This document shows, in pieces, positions 57,122 to 64,000 of a stretch of 64,000 bases of DNA. Every line of letters begins with the position of its first letter. Within the stretch, counting starts at the first letter, position 1. The DNA comes from an uncultured Muribaculaceae bacterium (GTDB lineage Bacteria > Bacteroidota > Bacteroidia > Bacteroidales > Muribaculaceae). The position numbers and the translations under genes were made by a program. Where the stretch lies: assembly GCA_910579995.1 (NCBI GenBank), contig CAJTWH010000005.1:1-64000 (forward strand). Direction: 5' to 3'. Below the pieces are notes generated by a model. It worked only from the letters and a program-made list of their open reading frames with translations. It was not told the origin of the DNA and did not search any database.

Positions 57122-58581
57122 CAAAATGAAAAAATTATTGCGGATTGTAGGGTTGTTCCTCTTATTGATTTGAGTTTATGGTAGCCCGCGGCGAGTCGCA
57201 GGCCGATGTTGCGGCCTTTGGGCAAGCGGTAGTCGAGGCCGGGGCGAAATTCGATATTGAAGCGGTCGCCGGCGGCAGTCAGGTAGTTTTGCAATGCCAA
57301 GACGGAGAGAAAATCTTCATCAGTGAACCCGAAAGCGCTATGGCTTAGTACTTTCGTATAGCAGGTGCCGATGGCGAGGTGGAGATAAATACGGCTGAAT
57401 GAGGCCACATACTCGGCTCCGAGAGCGGCCGTGAGGGTCTTGAAACTGCGACCGCGCAGGTCGAGATATTTTTCGGTAAGTTGGTTGTAGGATAATTGTG
57501 CGTGTGTGTCAATACGGTAGCGCTCAGAGAGGCGGCGCCAAAGACCCGAAATTCCCGCCGTGCTTTGGCTGAGGCTGAAAGCGTCGATAGTGGCTATCTG
57601 AGGATAAACCTGCCCTGTCGGGTCACCGAAAATATTTTCATGCCCTTTACGCGAAGAGTGCGAGCCGAAAATCTTGGCGCTCCATGATGGAGCCTGCCAG
57701 CCGGCGGCGACGTCTATGCCATTGTCGTCGCTTTTCACCAAGGGCAGATTGTTGAGTTCGATAAGATGTTTTGTGAAATGGAAATGCCGGTAGGCTATGT
57801 CGGCGAAAACACCGGCAGTCTTCGGCGCCATACTTATTTCACCTCCGAAAGCCACTCCTTTGTAAGCCGCCTCCTTGCCAAGTCCGGCAAAGCGGGTGTA
57901 GTGTGTGCCCAGACCGGTGGTATGGTAAATCTTGTCCTCGCCCAATTCGCTCATGAATATTATCGAATTGTTCTGGCTGTATTTCTCAGCCTTGGCGGCG
58001 AGTGCGATATCGTAAGCCGCGAGGCTATAGCCGATGGCGGCTTTTACGTCGAGTTTGCCTATTGTGTTTTTAGGTCGCGGGTCGCGTTGGCGGTAGTCTT
58101 GCACCGCCTGATAAGATAATTCCGCTCCATAAATCCAATTCGTGGCGAAAGAAGAGGAGTAAGATCCGCCGAAAACGTAGCGCTCGTGCTTGAAATCACC
58201 TCCGCGCTCATCGGCCGAGTAATAGGGGTAGAGCAGGGTGGCGTCGGATGTCTCGCTGCCTTGCACACCGAAAATCTTGCCGTTCGCGTAAGTGGCGAAC
58301 CCGGTGATTGTCGCTTTGCCCGCATGTAGGTAGGTCGCGGCGTCGAATGAAGCTATGCCGCAGTCTTTTCCTTGCTCGGCTATCGCGGCCTTGTCGAAGA
58401 TACTTCTGCTGAAGCCAACGCTGATTTCGGAGAGCGAGCACGGTTGGCGCAGGCCATAGAGAGCCGGATTGCCGGCAAGAGCCGGATTTTGGGCGGCATA
58501 AAGAGTATCATATTGCAGCACAGGGCTCTGTGCTGCAATATGAATAGGTAGGGTCAAGAGTATTAATGTTGAGAATCTCAT
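57121..58581 (-). CDS. Outer-membrane protein, DUF6850-like
   Basis: This 486-aa exported protein has signal MRFSTLILLTLPIHIAAQ and a mature part of repeating amphipathic strands, ending in IRGTTLQSAIIFSF with a terminal Phe, typical of a beta-barrel. It resembles the DUF6850 family that accompanies TonB receptor/DUF4876 genes in Bacteroidetes, a recollection that I cannot test here. It overlaps the M16 gene and starts 6 bp after the DUF4876-like gene. Confidence 0.7.
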   Translation of the reverse strand: MRFSTLILLTLPIHIAAQSPVLQYDTLYAAQNPALAGNPALYGLRQPCSLSEISVGFSRSIFDKAAIAEQGKDCGIASFDAATYLHAGKATITGFATYANGKIFGVQGSETSDATLLYPYYSADERGGDFKHERYVFGGSYSSSFATNWIYGAELSYQAVQDYRQRDPRPKNTIGKLDVKAAIGYSLAAYDIALAAKAEKYSQNNSIIFMSELGEDKIYHTTGLGTHYTRFAGLGKEAAYKGVAFGGEISMAPKTAGVFADIAYRHFHFTKHLIELNNLPLVKSDDNGIDVAAGWQAPSWSAKIFGSHSSRKGHENIFGDPTGQVYPQIATIDAFSLSQSTAGISGLWRRLSERYRIDTHAQLSYNQLTEKYLDLRGRSFKTLTAALGAEYVASFSRIYLHLAIGTCYTKVLSHSAFGFTDEDFLSVLALQNYLTAAGDRFNIEFRPGLDYRLPKGRNIGLRLAAGYHKLKSIRGTTLQSAIIFSF

Positions 58582-58587
58582 TCTCGA

Positions 58588-59775
58588 TTATTTCATTTCC
58601 GAGGGAGTAGCCTCGCTGATGAAATCGACGGTGGAGTTGTTGGTGTCGGCGAGAATCTCGCGGCCGTTTTCGGTGGCGATCACTTTGCGGCGGACTGATT
58701 TGCCGTAGCGGGTGGCGTCGTTGGCCAGCGAGCCGCAGTGAGCCCAGCCGCAGTCGAGCGACGGTGCGGTTACCTGCCACTGATAAGAAGCTTCTACTGA
58801 AAGACCTACATAGTCTACAATCCATTCATTATTGATGGTGTAGCCGGTGGTGGTCATCGGGTAGGTTCCGGCAGCGGTTACAAGCTGGTATGAGGCTGTA
58901 TATTGGTTGTCGGCCAGATATTCGGCTTGGGTCTGGGGGATACGGGCAATGCCATAACCTTTGAAGCCGCGGTTGTGGAGGGTCCAGATGGTTTTGGTAG
59001 AGCAATACCATTTATTGAGGTTGGGTACGTCGGGGTTATCTGTATCCTGCACATTGGGATTGGTTGATTCGTCATACCATTCGAAATCGGCGTGGCTCAG
59101 GTCCATCGAGTTGGGGTTGAGCGTCTTGTGGTTGATGGCGATGTCGCTGATGAGAAGCTCTTTGCCGGGCTCTACTGCATGGTCTTTGCCGGTGCCGGGG
59201 ATGGTGTAGAGTGCCGATACAGCCACCTTGCTTGCCATCACATCGGGGGTATAGTCATACTTTGTGGTGGTAAGGAAGAGGGTCTCGAAGATTGTGAGGC
59301 CATCGGCATAGATGGTGTGGTCGGTGTTGTTGTAGAGTTTGATGTACTGGTCGCCGGTGTAGCTGTTGCCTGAGGTCTGCTGTGTGCCGGTGAAGAAAAT
59401 CTCGCTGATGATGAGGTCGTCAGACGAGGTGAGGATATACGCCTCGAGGTTTACGTTGGTGTCGCTTGTGATGTCTACAGCCTGCTTTGAGGCGCGGACG
59501 GTAGCGTCGGCACCGTTTTCGAGTGTGGTGTTTGCGGTGAATGTGATGTCGTAGAGACCCGGCAGTAGCTGTGCCGAGGCTGTTGTGCCGTCGTAGTTGG
59601 ATCTGCGTCCGTCGGAGAGGTTGGTGAATGTGAAGTGCGGCTCGGTGAGGTCGGCTGCTTCCACGCCCTCGGGCATGGTGACATCTGCTGTGCACGCTAC
59701 ATAATTGTTGTCGTCGTTCTCGCTGCATGAGGCGAGGATGAGGCTTGAAATCAGTAATGTTTTAAAGATTTTCAT
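58588..59775 (-). CDS. DUF4876-like lipoprotein
   Basis: This 395-aa lipoprotein (MKIFKTLLISSLILASCSEND, Cys at about 17) has a beta-sandwich N-terminal part and a region from about 120 (DDLIISEIFFTG and GDQYIKLYNNTDHTIYADGL) that resembles lamin-tail-like domains and matches the DUF4876 family in my recollection. It overlaps the TonB receptor stop by 4 bp. It is probably the surface ligand-binding partner of that receptor. Confidence 0.75.
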   Translation of the reverse strand: MKIFKTLLISSLILASCSENDDNNYVACTADVTMPEGVEAADLTEPHFTFTNLSDGRRSNYDGTTASAQLLPGLYDITFTANTTLENGADATVRASKQAVDITSDTNVNLEAYILTSSDDLIISEIFFTGTQQTSGNSYTGDQYIKLYNNTDHTIYADGLTIFETLFLTTTKYDYTPDVMASKVAVSALYTIPGTGKDHAVEPGKELLISDIAINHKTLNPNSMDLSHADFEWYDESTNPNVQDTDNPDVPNLNKWYCSTKTIWTLHNRGFKGYGIARIPQTQAEYLADNQYTASYQLVTAAGTYPMTTTGYTINNEWIVDYVGLSVEASYQWQVTAPSLDCGWAHCGSLANDATRYGKSVRRKVIATENGREILADTNNSTVDFISEATPSEMK

Positions 59776-62480
59776 ATTGTAAAGTTTAATTCCATTCCAA
59801 AATAAGGGTTGCTTGTGCGGCGTATCGTCAGGCCATTCGATTTATAATCGGGCAGATAGTCGAGCAGACGGTTGACAAATACTGCCACCTTGAGCCATCG
59901 GCCGATCTGCTTTGTTGCCTTGAGGTTGAGATACAGTGCCGGCGGCACGGTGTAGGTGTTGAAGAGATCGGGATTATAGTGCTGTATCAGATAGCGCAAC
60001 ATGGGGTCGTTGGCTGCGGCTTCGTCGTAATCATGCAACAGCCCGTCGGCAGCCGAGAGGTATTTGTCGGGCGTGCCGTTTTCTTCGAGCCGCCGGGTTT
60101 TCACATACCACATACATTGGAATGAGGCTGTGAATATGAGGCCGTAGCGCGGTATCTGGGTGTCGAAAGTGATATTGGTGGCGAGCTGCTCGTTTATGCG
60201 GCCGTCGTTGCTGTTGTAGAGTCCGATATATTTGTCGGAGACTGCAGTGTTGCCCACGACGTCGTTTACAGGGTCGAAGAGCAGGAGTGAGTTGTTGTAT
60301 TTCGACCTGAACCAAGCACCGGTCACGCTCATTGCCGTGGCGATGGCTTTCCAGCGGGCTGTGGTGAATGTGAGCTCAACGCCGGTTTTGTCGATGGTGC
60401 TTCCGTTTTCGACTCTTCTGAAGCCACGAAGCACGGTCTCGTCGGTGTAGGGCAGTGTGCTGAGGTCGGGCTTGGTGCCGGGTGTATGTCCTGAGGCGTC
60501 GTAGCGGCGGTAGCTGAATGGCTCATATTGGGTGGCATAGCGGAAGCCCGACGACATATTCTCTCGGAAGTAGGTGAGCTGCATGGTGTTGGCTCCGAAG
60601 TCGAGTCCGAGACGTATTTCCCACTTGCTGTTGCGGGCCGGGCGGAGGTCATAGTTTGCGGCGTCGCGTATATACGTGCGCACATTTGCACGGCTGGCTC
60701 CGGCCGGGTCTACGGTATCGTAGTAATTGAGCTGCACCATGTCGAGATATGCTACCTGCGGAAAGAGGTAGTCGATAGTAGGCATTCGCGTGTTGAGTCC
60801 GTAGCCGCCGGCGAGAGTGAAGGTGACATTTCCTATTTTCGGGAATCTCCACAAGGCGTTGACTCGCGGGTCGAGATAGGGACGTCCGGAGATGTAATAT
60901 TTTTTGTCGAGACCGACGAGGGCTGTCAGATGTATTCCGGCATGGATTTCAAGCGAGTTGTTGCCAATAGCGGCTGTGTAGATGTCTTCAAGGAATGCAG
61001 AGGTGGTGTTGAGAGCTGGAATGTCGTTGAAAGCTCTCGGGCGTGCAGCCCATCCGGCAGAGACGGGGCGTGTGGGATCATATACCTGACCGAGGCCATA
61101 GTTTTTGCTCATGGTCCACTCGGCGCCGAGTTTGTAGCGCCCCAAATTCCAAGAGTTGCCTTCGAGGCGCACCTTGGCGTAGAGGTCGAGCGGTTTGCCG
61201 TCGCAGAGATAGTCGGCGATATATTCTTTGAGGATGAAAGCGGCGTCGAAATCGCCTTCCTGCATGTTGGTGGGGGTGATGGTGGCACGGGTCGGTGCAA
61301 CCTGCAGTCGGCGCGTAAGAGTCTCGTGGCTGTAGCGTGCCGACGTCTGCACCATAATGCGGTCAAGCCATGAAAGCCGGTCGAGGCTGTAGGTCAGCGA
61401 GGCATTGAGGGCAAACTCGTCGCGAGAGGAGTGATACTCGTTTATTTTTCTGAGCGACAGGTCGGGGTCGGTCTTCGTCTTGTCGATTGTGCCGGTATAG
61501 TCGCCCGATATATTCAACCTCATGGCTCCGCTTTGCAAGGCGTAGCGGGCAGAGGCTGTTATGCGTGAGAAATTCTCGAGATTGTCGCGTGGGTCGGTCT
61601 TGCTGTCGAGCCAACCGAGGTCGAGGTTAATAGTGCCTGTGCCGAGGCCGAAACCTTTGGCGCCGTAGAATAGTTTGCTGAACCCGTCGGCCTTGAATCT
61701 TGCAGTCCAAGGTGTGGCGCCATGTTTGCGGTGGATGGTCACCATACCCGATGAAAGATTTCCGTACTCCGCTGAAGGAATTCCGCGCACTACTTCTACG
61801 CTTTCGATATTGTCGGTGGCGATGGTGCGCATGTCGGTGCCTCGGTTGAGCGCCGTGCGTTCGGCCCCTGAAGTACCTACAGATTGCATGGAGGCGTCAG
61901 AGCCTATCGGGGCGCCGTCTATACGGAATTGAGTGCCCAAGGCTGAGGTGGCATAGTCGCCGGCGTCTACCCGTTGGCCAAGTGCGCCGATGGTGCCGGT
62001 CTCGCGCAGGGTGATGGTCTGGGCCTGACCCATCGACGGATCTTGACTGATGTTGCCGGGCAATAGCTCGAGAAGATCAGCGAAACTCGACGGCTGCAGG
62101 TGGCTCATGGCGTCGCTGCCTATGCGGGTTGTGCTTACCGCTCCGTGCGATTCCCGTGCTGTCACTGTGAGTTCGCCGAGCATACGGCTTGCCGGATGAA
62201 GCTTGATTGTCAGCGTGGTGTCGGAGCTTATTGTATAGTGCTGAGAGAAATCCTCGAAGCCAACGTAGGCAGCTTTTACAAGATATTCGCCCGGCTCTAC
62301 ATTGATGTCGCATGCCCCGTCGATATCGGTAAGTACGGCTTTGTTGCCCGGGCTTAAAGCGATAGAGCAGGCTGCCAGGGACTCGCCGTCGGTATCGGTC
62401 ACAAGTATATGTAACCGTGCGCTATAAGCTATAGCCCAAGCAAAGATAAATACACAGAGTAAACCGATTCGTTTTTCCAT
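59772..62480 (-). CDS. TonB-dependent outer-membrane receptor
   Basis: This 902-aa receptor has a signal peptide (MEKRIGLLCVFIFAWAIAYSA), a carboxypeptidase-regulatory-like domain (LHILVTDTDGESLAACSIAL), a plug domain with FRIDGAPIGSDA and IESVEVVRGIPSAEYGNLSSGMV, and a barrel that ends NPYFGMELNFTI. It lacks a SusD partner; the next genes are a DUF4876-like lipoprotein and a DUF6850-like barrel. The ligand is unknown, with peptide, metal or siderophore all possible. A near-consensus promoter lies just upstream. Confidence 0.93.
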   Translation of the reverse strand: MEKRIGLLCVFIFAWAIAYSARLHILVTDTDGESLAACSIALSPGNKAVLTDIDGACDINVEPGEYLVKAAYVGFEDFSQHYTISSDTTLTIKLHPASRMLGELTVTARESHGAVSTTRIGSDAMSHLQPSSFADLLELLPGNISQDPSMGQAQTITLRETGTIGALGQRVDAGDYATSALGTQFRIDGAPIGSDASMQSVGTSGAERTALNRGTDMRTIATDNIESVEVVRGIPSAEYGNLSSGMVTIHRKHGATPWTARFKADGFSKLFYGAKGFGLGTGTINLDLGWLDSKTDPRDNLENFSRITASARYALQSGAMRLNISGDYTGTIDKTKTDPDLSLRKINEYHSSRDEFALNASLTYSLDRLSWLDRIMVQTSARYSHETLTRRLQVAPTRATITPTNMQEGDFDAAFILKEYIADYLCDGKPLDLYAKVRLEGNSWNLGRYKLGAEWTMSKNYGLGQVYDPTRPVSAGWAARPRAFNDIPALNTTSAFLEDIYTAAIGNNSLEIHAGIHLTALVGLDKKYYISGRPYLDPRVNALWRFPKIGNVTFTLAGGYGLNTRMPTIDYLFPQVAYLDMVQLNYYDTVDPAGASRANVRTYIRDAANYDLRPARNSKWEIRLGLDFGANTMQLTYFRENMSSGFRYATQYEPFSYRRYDASGHTPGTKPDLSTLPYTDETVLRGFRRVENGSTIDKTGVELTFTTARWKAIATAMSVTGAWFRSKYNNSLLLFDPVNDVVGNTAVSDKYIGLYNSNDGRINEQLATNITFDTQIPRYGLIFTASFQCMWYVKTRRLEENGTPDKYLSAADGLLHDYDEAAANDPMLRYLIQHYNPDLFNTYTVPPALYLNLKATKQIGRWLKVAVFVNRLLDYLPDYKSNGLTIRRTSNPYFGMELNFTI

Positions 62481-62496
62481 TGCGATAAAAATCGTG

Positions 62497-62528
62497 CAAA
62501 ATTACCGCAATATCCAAGAAAAATCAAT
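62497..62528 (-). promoter_or_regulatory. Promoter of the TonB-receptor operon
   Basis: On the minus strand ATTG, a 20-bp spacer and TAATTTTG fit the consensus with one -33 mismatch, placing transcription start about 10 bp before the ATG at 62480. Confidence 0.72.
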
Positions 62529-62693
62529 ACTCAAATGTGAGTAATTTGAGGTTTGATTAAGAAAACTTGTAAGAAAACTTTAAATTCAAATTTTGCAAAT
62601 CTGCAATTCTATTGTGTAGTGATTACCGGTAATATAATCGAACGAGCCAAGGCTGTTCAAACTTTTCCGGCTCTTTAGATTGTCTCTAAAAAG

Positions 62694-63269
62694 CTACAAT
62701 ATCCGATACATTCGTCGTGTAAGAGAATAAAAGTCTTTATTCGTTTGGAATGAGAAACCGGCACGTTGGTAAAAAACAATAGCTCTATTGTTGTTCAATG
62801 CGTCAACGGTAAGGAATTGACATCCTGCTTGTTTAAAATTAGTAAAAGTAGTTGCAACTAAATCAATAATCGCAGTACCAATTCCTTTGCTTTGATAAGA
62901 GGAGATTGTACCTAAATGTCCGATATTTATTGCCGGATATGAGGTTTGTTTATTGAAGAAATCAACAACATTCTCCTCTGCTTCAAACCTTAAATCTTCG
63001 ATAAAGTCATTTTTCTCTGATTCACCCACAATCATGAGCGCATCGTTCATCAAGGTAAATACTGCAATAATATCATTTTGGTTCAAAAATGCACAATAAG
63101 CAGAAAGATAATGTCTTTGAACACATTCTTTCATCTCATATCTGAAGAAATCGTCCAATTCGATAACTCCACATGAAAACTCAGACATCTTCTCATAGTC
63201 CGAGTCATTCATTAATCTTATTTGGAAATTAATATCCGAGGATTGGGTTCTTTCCTCCACAATTTGCAA
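62694..63269 (-). CDS. GNAT-family N-acetyltransferase
   Basis: This protein of up to 191 aa has the GNAT fold: an N-terminal IRLMNDSDYEKMSEF, a GHLGTISSYQSKGIGTAIID acetyl-CoA-binding motif (QxxGxG/A, about 115-134), and LNNNRAIVFYQRAGF near the C-terminus. The frame opens with a TTG at 63269 that overlaps the preceding gene by 41 bp. A GTG at 63260 or the ATG at 63212 could also be the start, and the conserved INFQIRLM argues for one of the two upstream starts. Substrate may be a small molecule or charged tRNA. AT-rich, in an AT-rich islet. Confidence 0.8.
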   Translation of the reverse strand: MQIVEERTQSSDINFQIRLMNDSDYEKMSEFSCGVIELDDFFRYEMKECVQRHYLSAYCAFLNQNDIIAVFTLMNDALMIVGESEKNDFIEDLRFEAEENVVDFFNKQTSYPAINIGHLGTISSYQSKGIGTAIIDLVATTFTNFKQAGCQFLTVDALNNNRAIVFYQRAGFSFQTNKDFYSLTRRMYRIL

Positions 63270-63426
63270 TTATTCTTTTGGCGTTAGCTTGTGTTCGTGT
63301 TTTACGCAACTCGTTTTTACGTCGTTCATCTGCATTAAAATCCCCTCGGAGATGTTTCTCCAAGTTTTCTCGGAATCGGGCGATATCATCTCGACCCATA
63401 GGGGGATTTGGTATTGAACGTATCAT
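63229..63426 (-). CDS. Small charged protein overlapping the GNAT gene (antitoxin-like position)
   Basis: This 65-aa protein begins MIRSIPNPPMGRDDIARF, contains a highly charged helix (RFRENLEKHLRGDFNADERRKNELRKTRTQANAKR) and ends CGGKNPILGY; that region is quoted here as overlapping fragments only. It precedes and overlaps the GNAT gene on the same strand, the layout of small antitoxin plus acetyltransferase toxin pairs, but it shows no ribbon-helix-helix signature. The ATG at 63426 is supported by a perfect promoter 31 bp upstream. Confidence 0.62.
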   Translation of the reverse strand: MIRSIPNPPMGRDDIARFRENLEKHLRGDFNADERRKNELRKTRTQANAKRIIANCGGKNPILGY

Positions 63427-63456
63427 TTTAGTATGAATTGATAAACTTGTGTGTCG

Positions 63457-63488
63457 CAAAAATAAAGTTAAAATTTGAATATTACAAA
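63457..63488 (-). promoter_or_regulatory. Promoter of the small-protein/GNAT pair
   Basis: On the minus strand TTTG (63488-63485), a 20-bp spacer and TATTTTTG (63464-63457) match the Bacteroidetes consensus perfectly. Confidence 0.8.
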
Positions 63489-63580
63489 TTTTGGGACTAA
63501 GAATCTATATGTTATTCTATTATTTAACAAATTGGCGATGATAATAGTTCTTTTCTAAGATTAAGTTCCAAGTTTGGTTT

Positions 63581-64000
63581 TCAGATTCCGCGTTCGTTGA
63601 GGGCGCGGTAGTAGAGGGCGGCGTTGAGGCGGTGGCGGTTGTAGTCGGTGGCGAAGTTGTGGTAGCCTGAGAAATCGGGCTTGGCACACATATAAAGATA
63701 ATTATGGGCCGGTGCATTGAGCACGGCGTCAATCTGGCTGCGCTCTACCATGCGGATTGGCCCGGGAGGAAGACCGCGGTGTGTGTAGGTGTTGTATGGT
63801 GAGTTTACTTTCAGATGTTCTCCGGTGACACGCCGTATAGAGAAGTCGCCAAGAGCGAATACAACAGTCGGGTCGGCCTGCAGCGGCATGTTTTTGTTGA
63901 TACGGTTAAGGTAGAGACGGGCTATTTTTCCCCACTCATCACTCTTGTTGCTCTCGCTTGCGACTATCGAGGCAAGTGTGTTTACCTCGTTTTCGCTCAG
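63581..64000 (-). CDS. mltG: Endolytic murein transglycosylase MltG, C-terminal part
   Basis: The visible 139 C-terminal codons belong to MltG (YceG-like), the inner-membrane enzyme that cuts nascent glycan strands and fixes their length. The visible part has the catalytic-Glu region ASIVASESNKSDEW, then KIARLYLNRINKNMPLQADPTVVFA and YNTYTHRGLPPGPI, all typical of the family. The N-terminus with its membrane anchor lies beyond the window. The stop at 63581 is intact. Confidence 0.92.
   Translation of the reverse strand: MSENEVNTLASIVASESNKSDEWGKIARLYLNRINKNMPLQADPTVVFALGDFSIRRVTGEHLKVNSPYNTYTHRGLPPGPIRMVERSQIDAVLNAPAHNYLYMCAKPDFSGYHNFATDYNRHRLNAALYYRALNERGI

Overview
The window reads as chromosome of a gut-type Bacteroidales bacterium, plausibly Muribaculaceae or a close relative. 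It carries a SusC/SusD pair, several TonB-linked outer-membrane genes, lipoproteins with SGC/SCS-type lipoboxes, a type IX secretion sorting tail, and promoters of the Bacteroidetes form TTTG-N19-21-TAnnTTTG with little Shine-Dalgarno signal. Most genes are GC-rich; the stretches 48.9-54.3 kb, 62.5-63.5 kb and 32.7-33.05 kb are visibly richer in A+T. No rRNA, tRNA, transposase, integrase or CRISPR array was recognised.

Layout. 0-4.9 kb (minus): operon iorA-iorB-aminotransferase-CoA transferase for fermenting (aromatic) amino acids through 2-oxoacids to acyl-CoA. 5.1-5.7 kb (plus): rplU-rpmA, then a secreted S1/P1 nuclease. 6.9-12.4 kb (plus): SusC, SusD and a surface lipoprotein, followed by a subtilisin with a T9SS tail. 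14.8-19.2 kb (minus): galactose operon galK-galE-galM-nucleotidyltransferase, with no galT in the window. 19.3-28.6 kb (minus): a tightly packed run rnr-folB-rpoN-PAP2-like-purE-ispG-M16 peptidase-lipoprotein-carbonic anhydrase that ends at a strong terminator. gyrB lies upstream of it. 31-33.5 kb (plus): META-domain lipoprotein, nitroreductase, an orphan MNT-type nucleotidyltransferase and a DUF1232 protein. 33.5-36.3 kb (minus): a large secreted caspase-like protein. 36.3-42.3 kb (minus): overlapping operon gmk-nadD-DUF5063-like-M18 peptidase-uvrD/pcrA-HAD phosphatase. Then a DUF4301-like gene (minus), and an outer-membrane barrel protein, nagB, a TlpA-like protein and two secreted unknowns (plus). 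48.9-52.3 kb (minus): an AT-rich cassette of three very small acidic proteins around a HelD-like helicase with a Gre-factor-like segment. 53.2-54.2 kb: a lipoprotein preceded by a strongly structured leader or small RNA. 54.3-62.5 kb (minus): TonB-dependent receptor, DUF4876-like lipoprotein, DUF6850-like outer-membrane protein and an M16 peptidase. 62.7-63.4 kb: a small protein plus GNAT pair. The window ends inside mltG.

Most notable signals beyond ordinary genes: (1) six copies of a 100-170 bp palindromic intergenic element (17.9, 28.7, 42.3, 44.1, 45.0 and 47.4 kb) with terminal inverted repeats. Two copies are flanked by perfect 9-bp direct repeats, and the hairpins carry compensatory base changes between copies. 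(2) The 53.96-54.24 kb RNA, with its own consensus promoter, a three-segment long-range helix crossed by an 11-bp stem, and four alternating complementary blocks that reach past the start codon of the next gene. (3) The helicase/acidic-microprotein cassette, whose promoter and leader are duplicated 0.7 kb upstream with a broken start codon.
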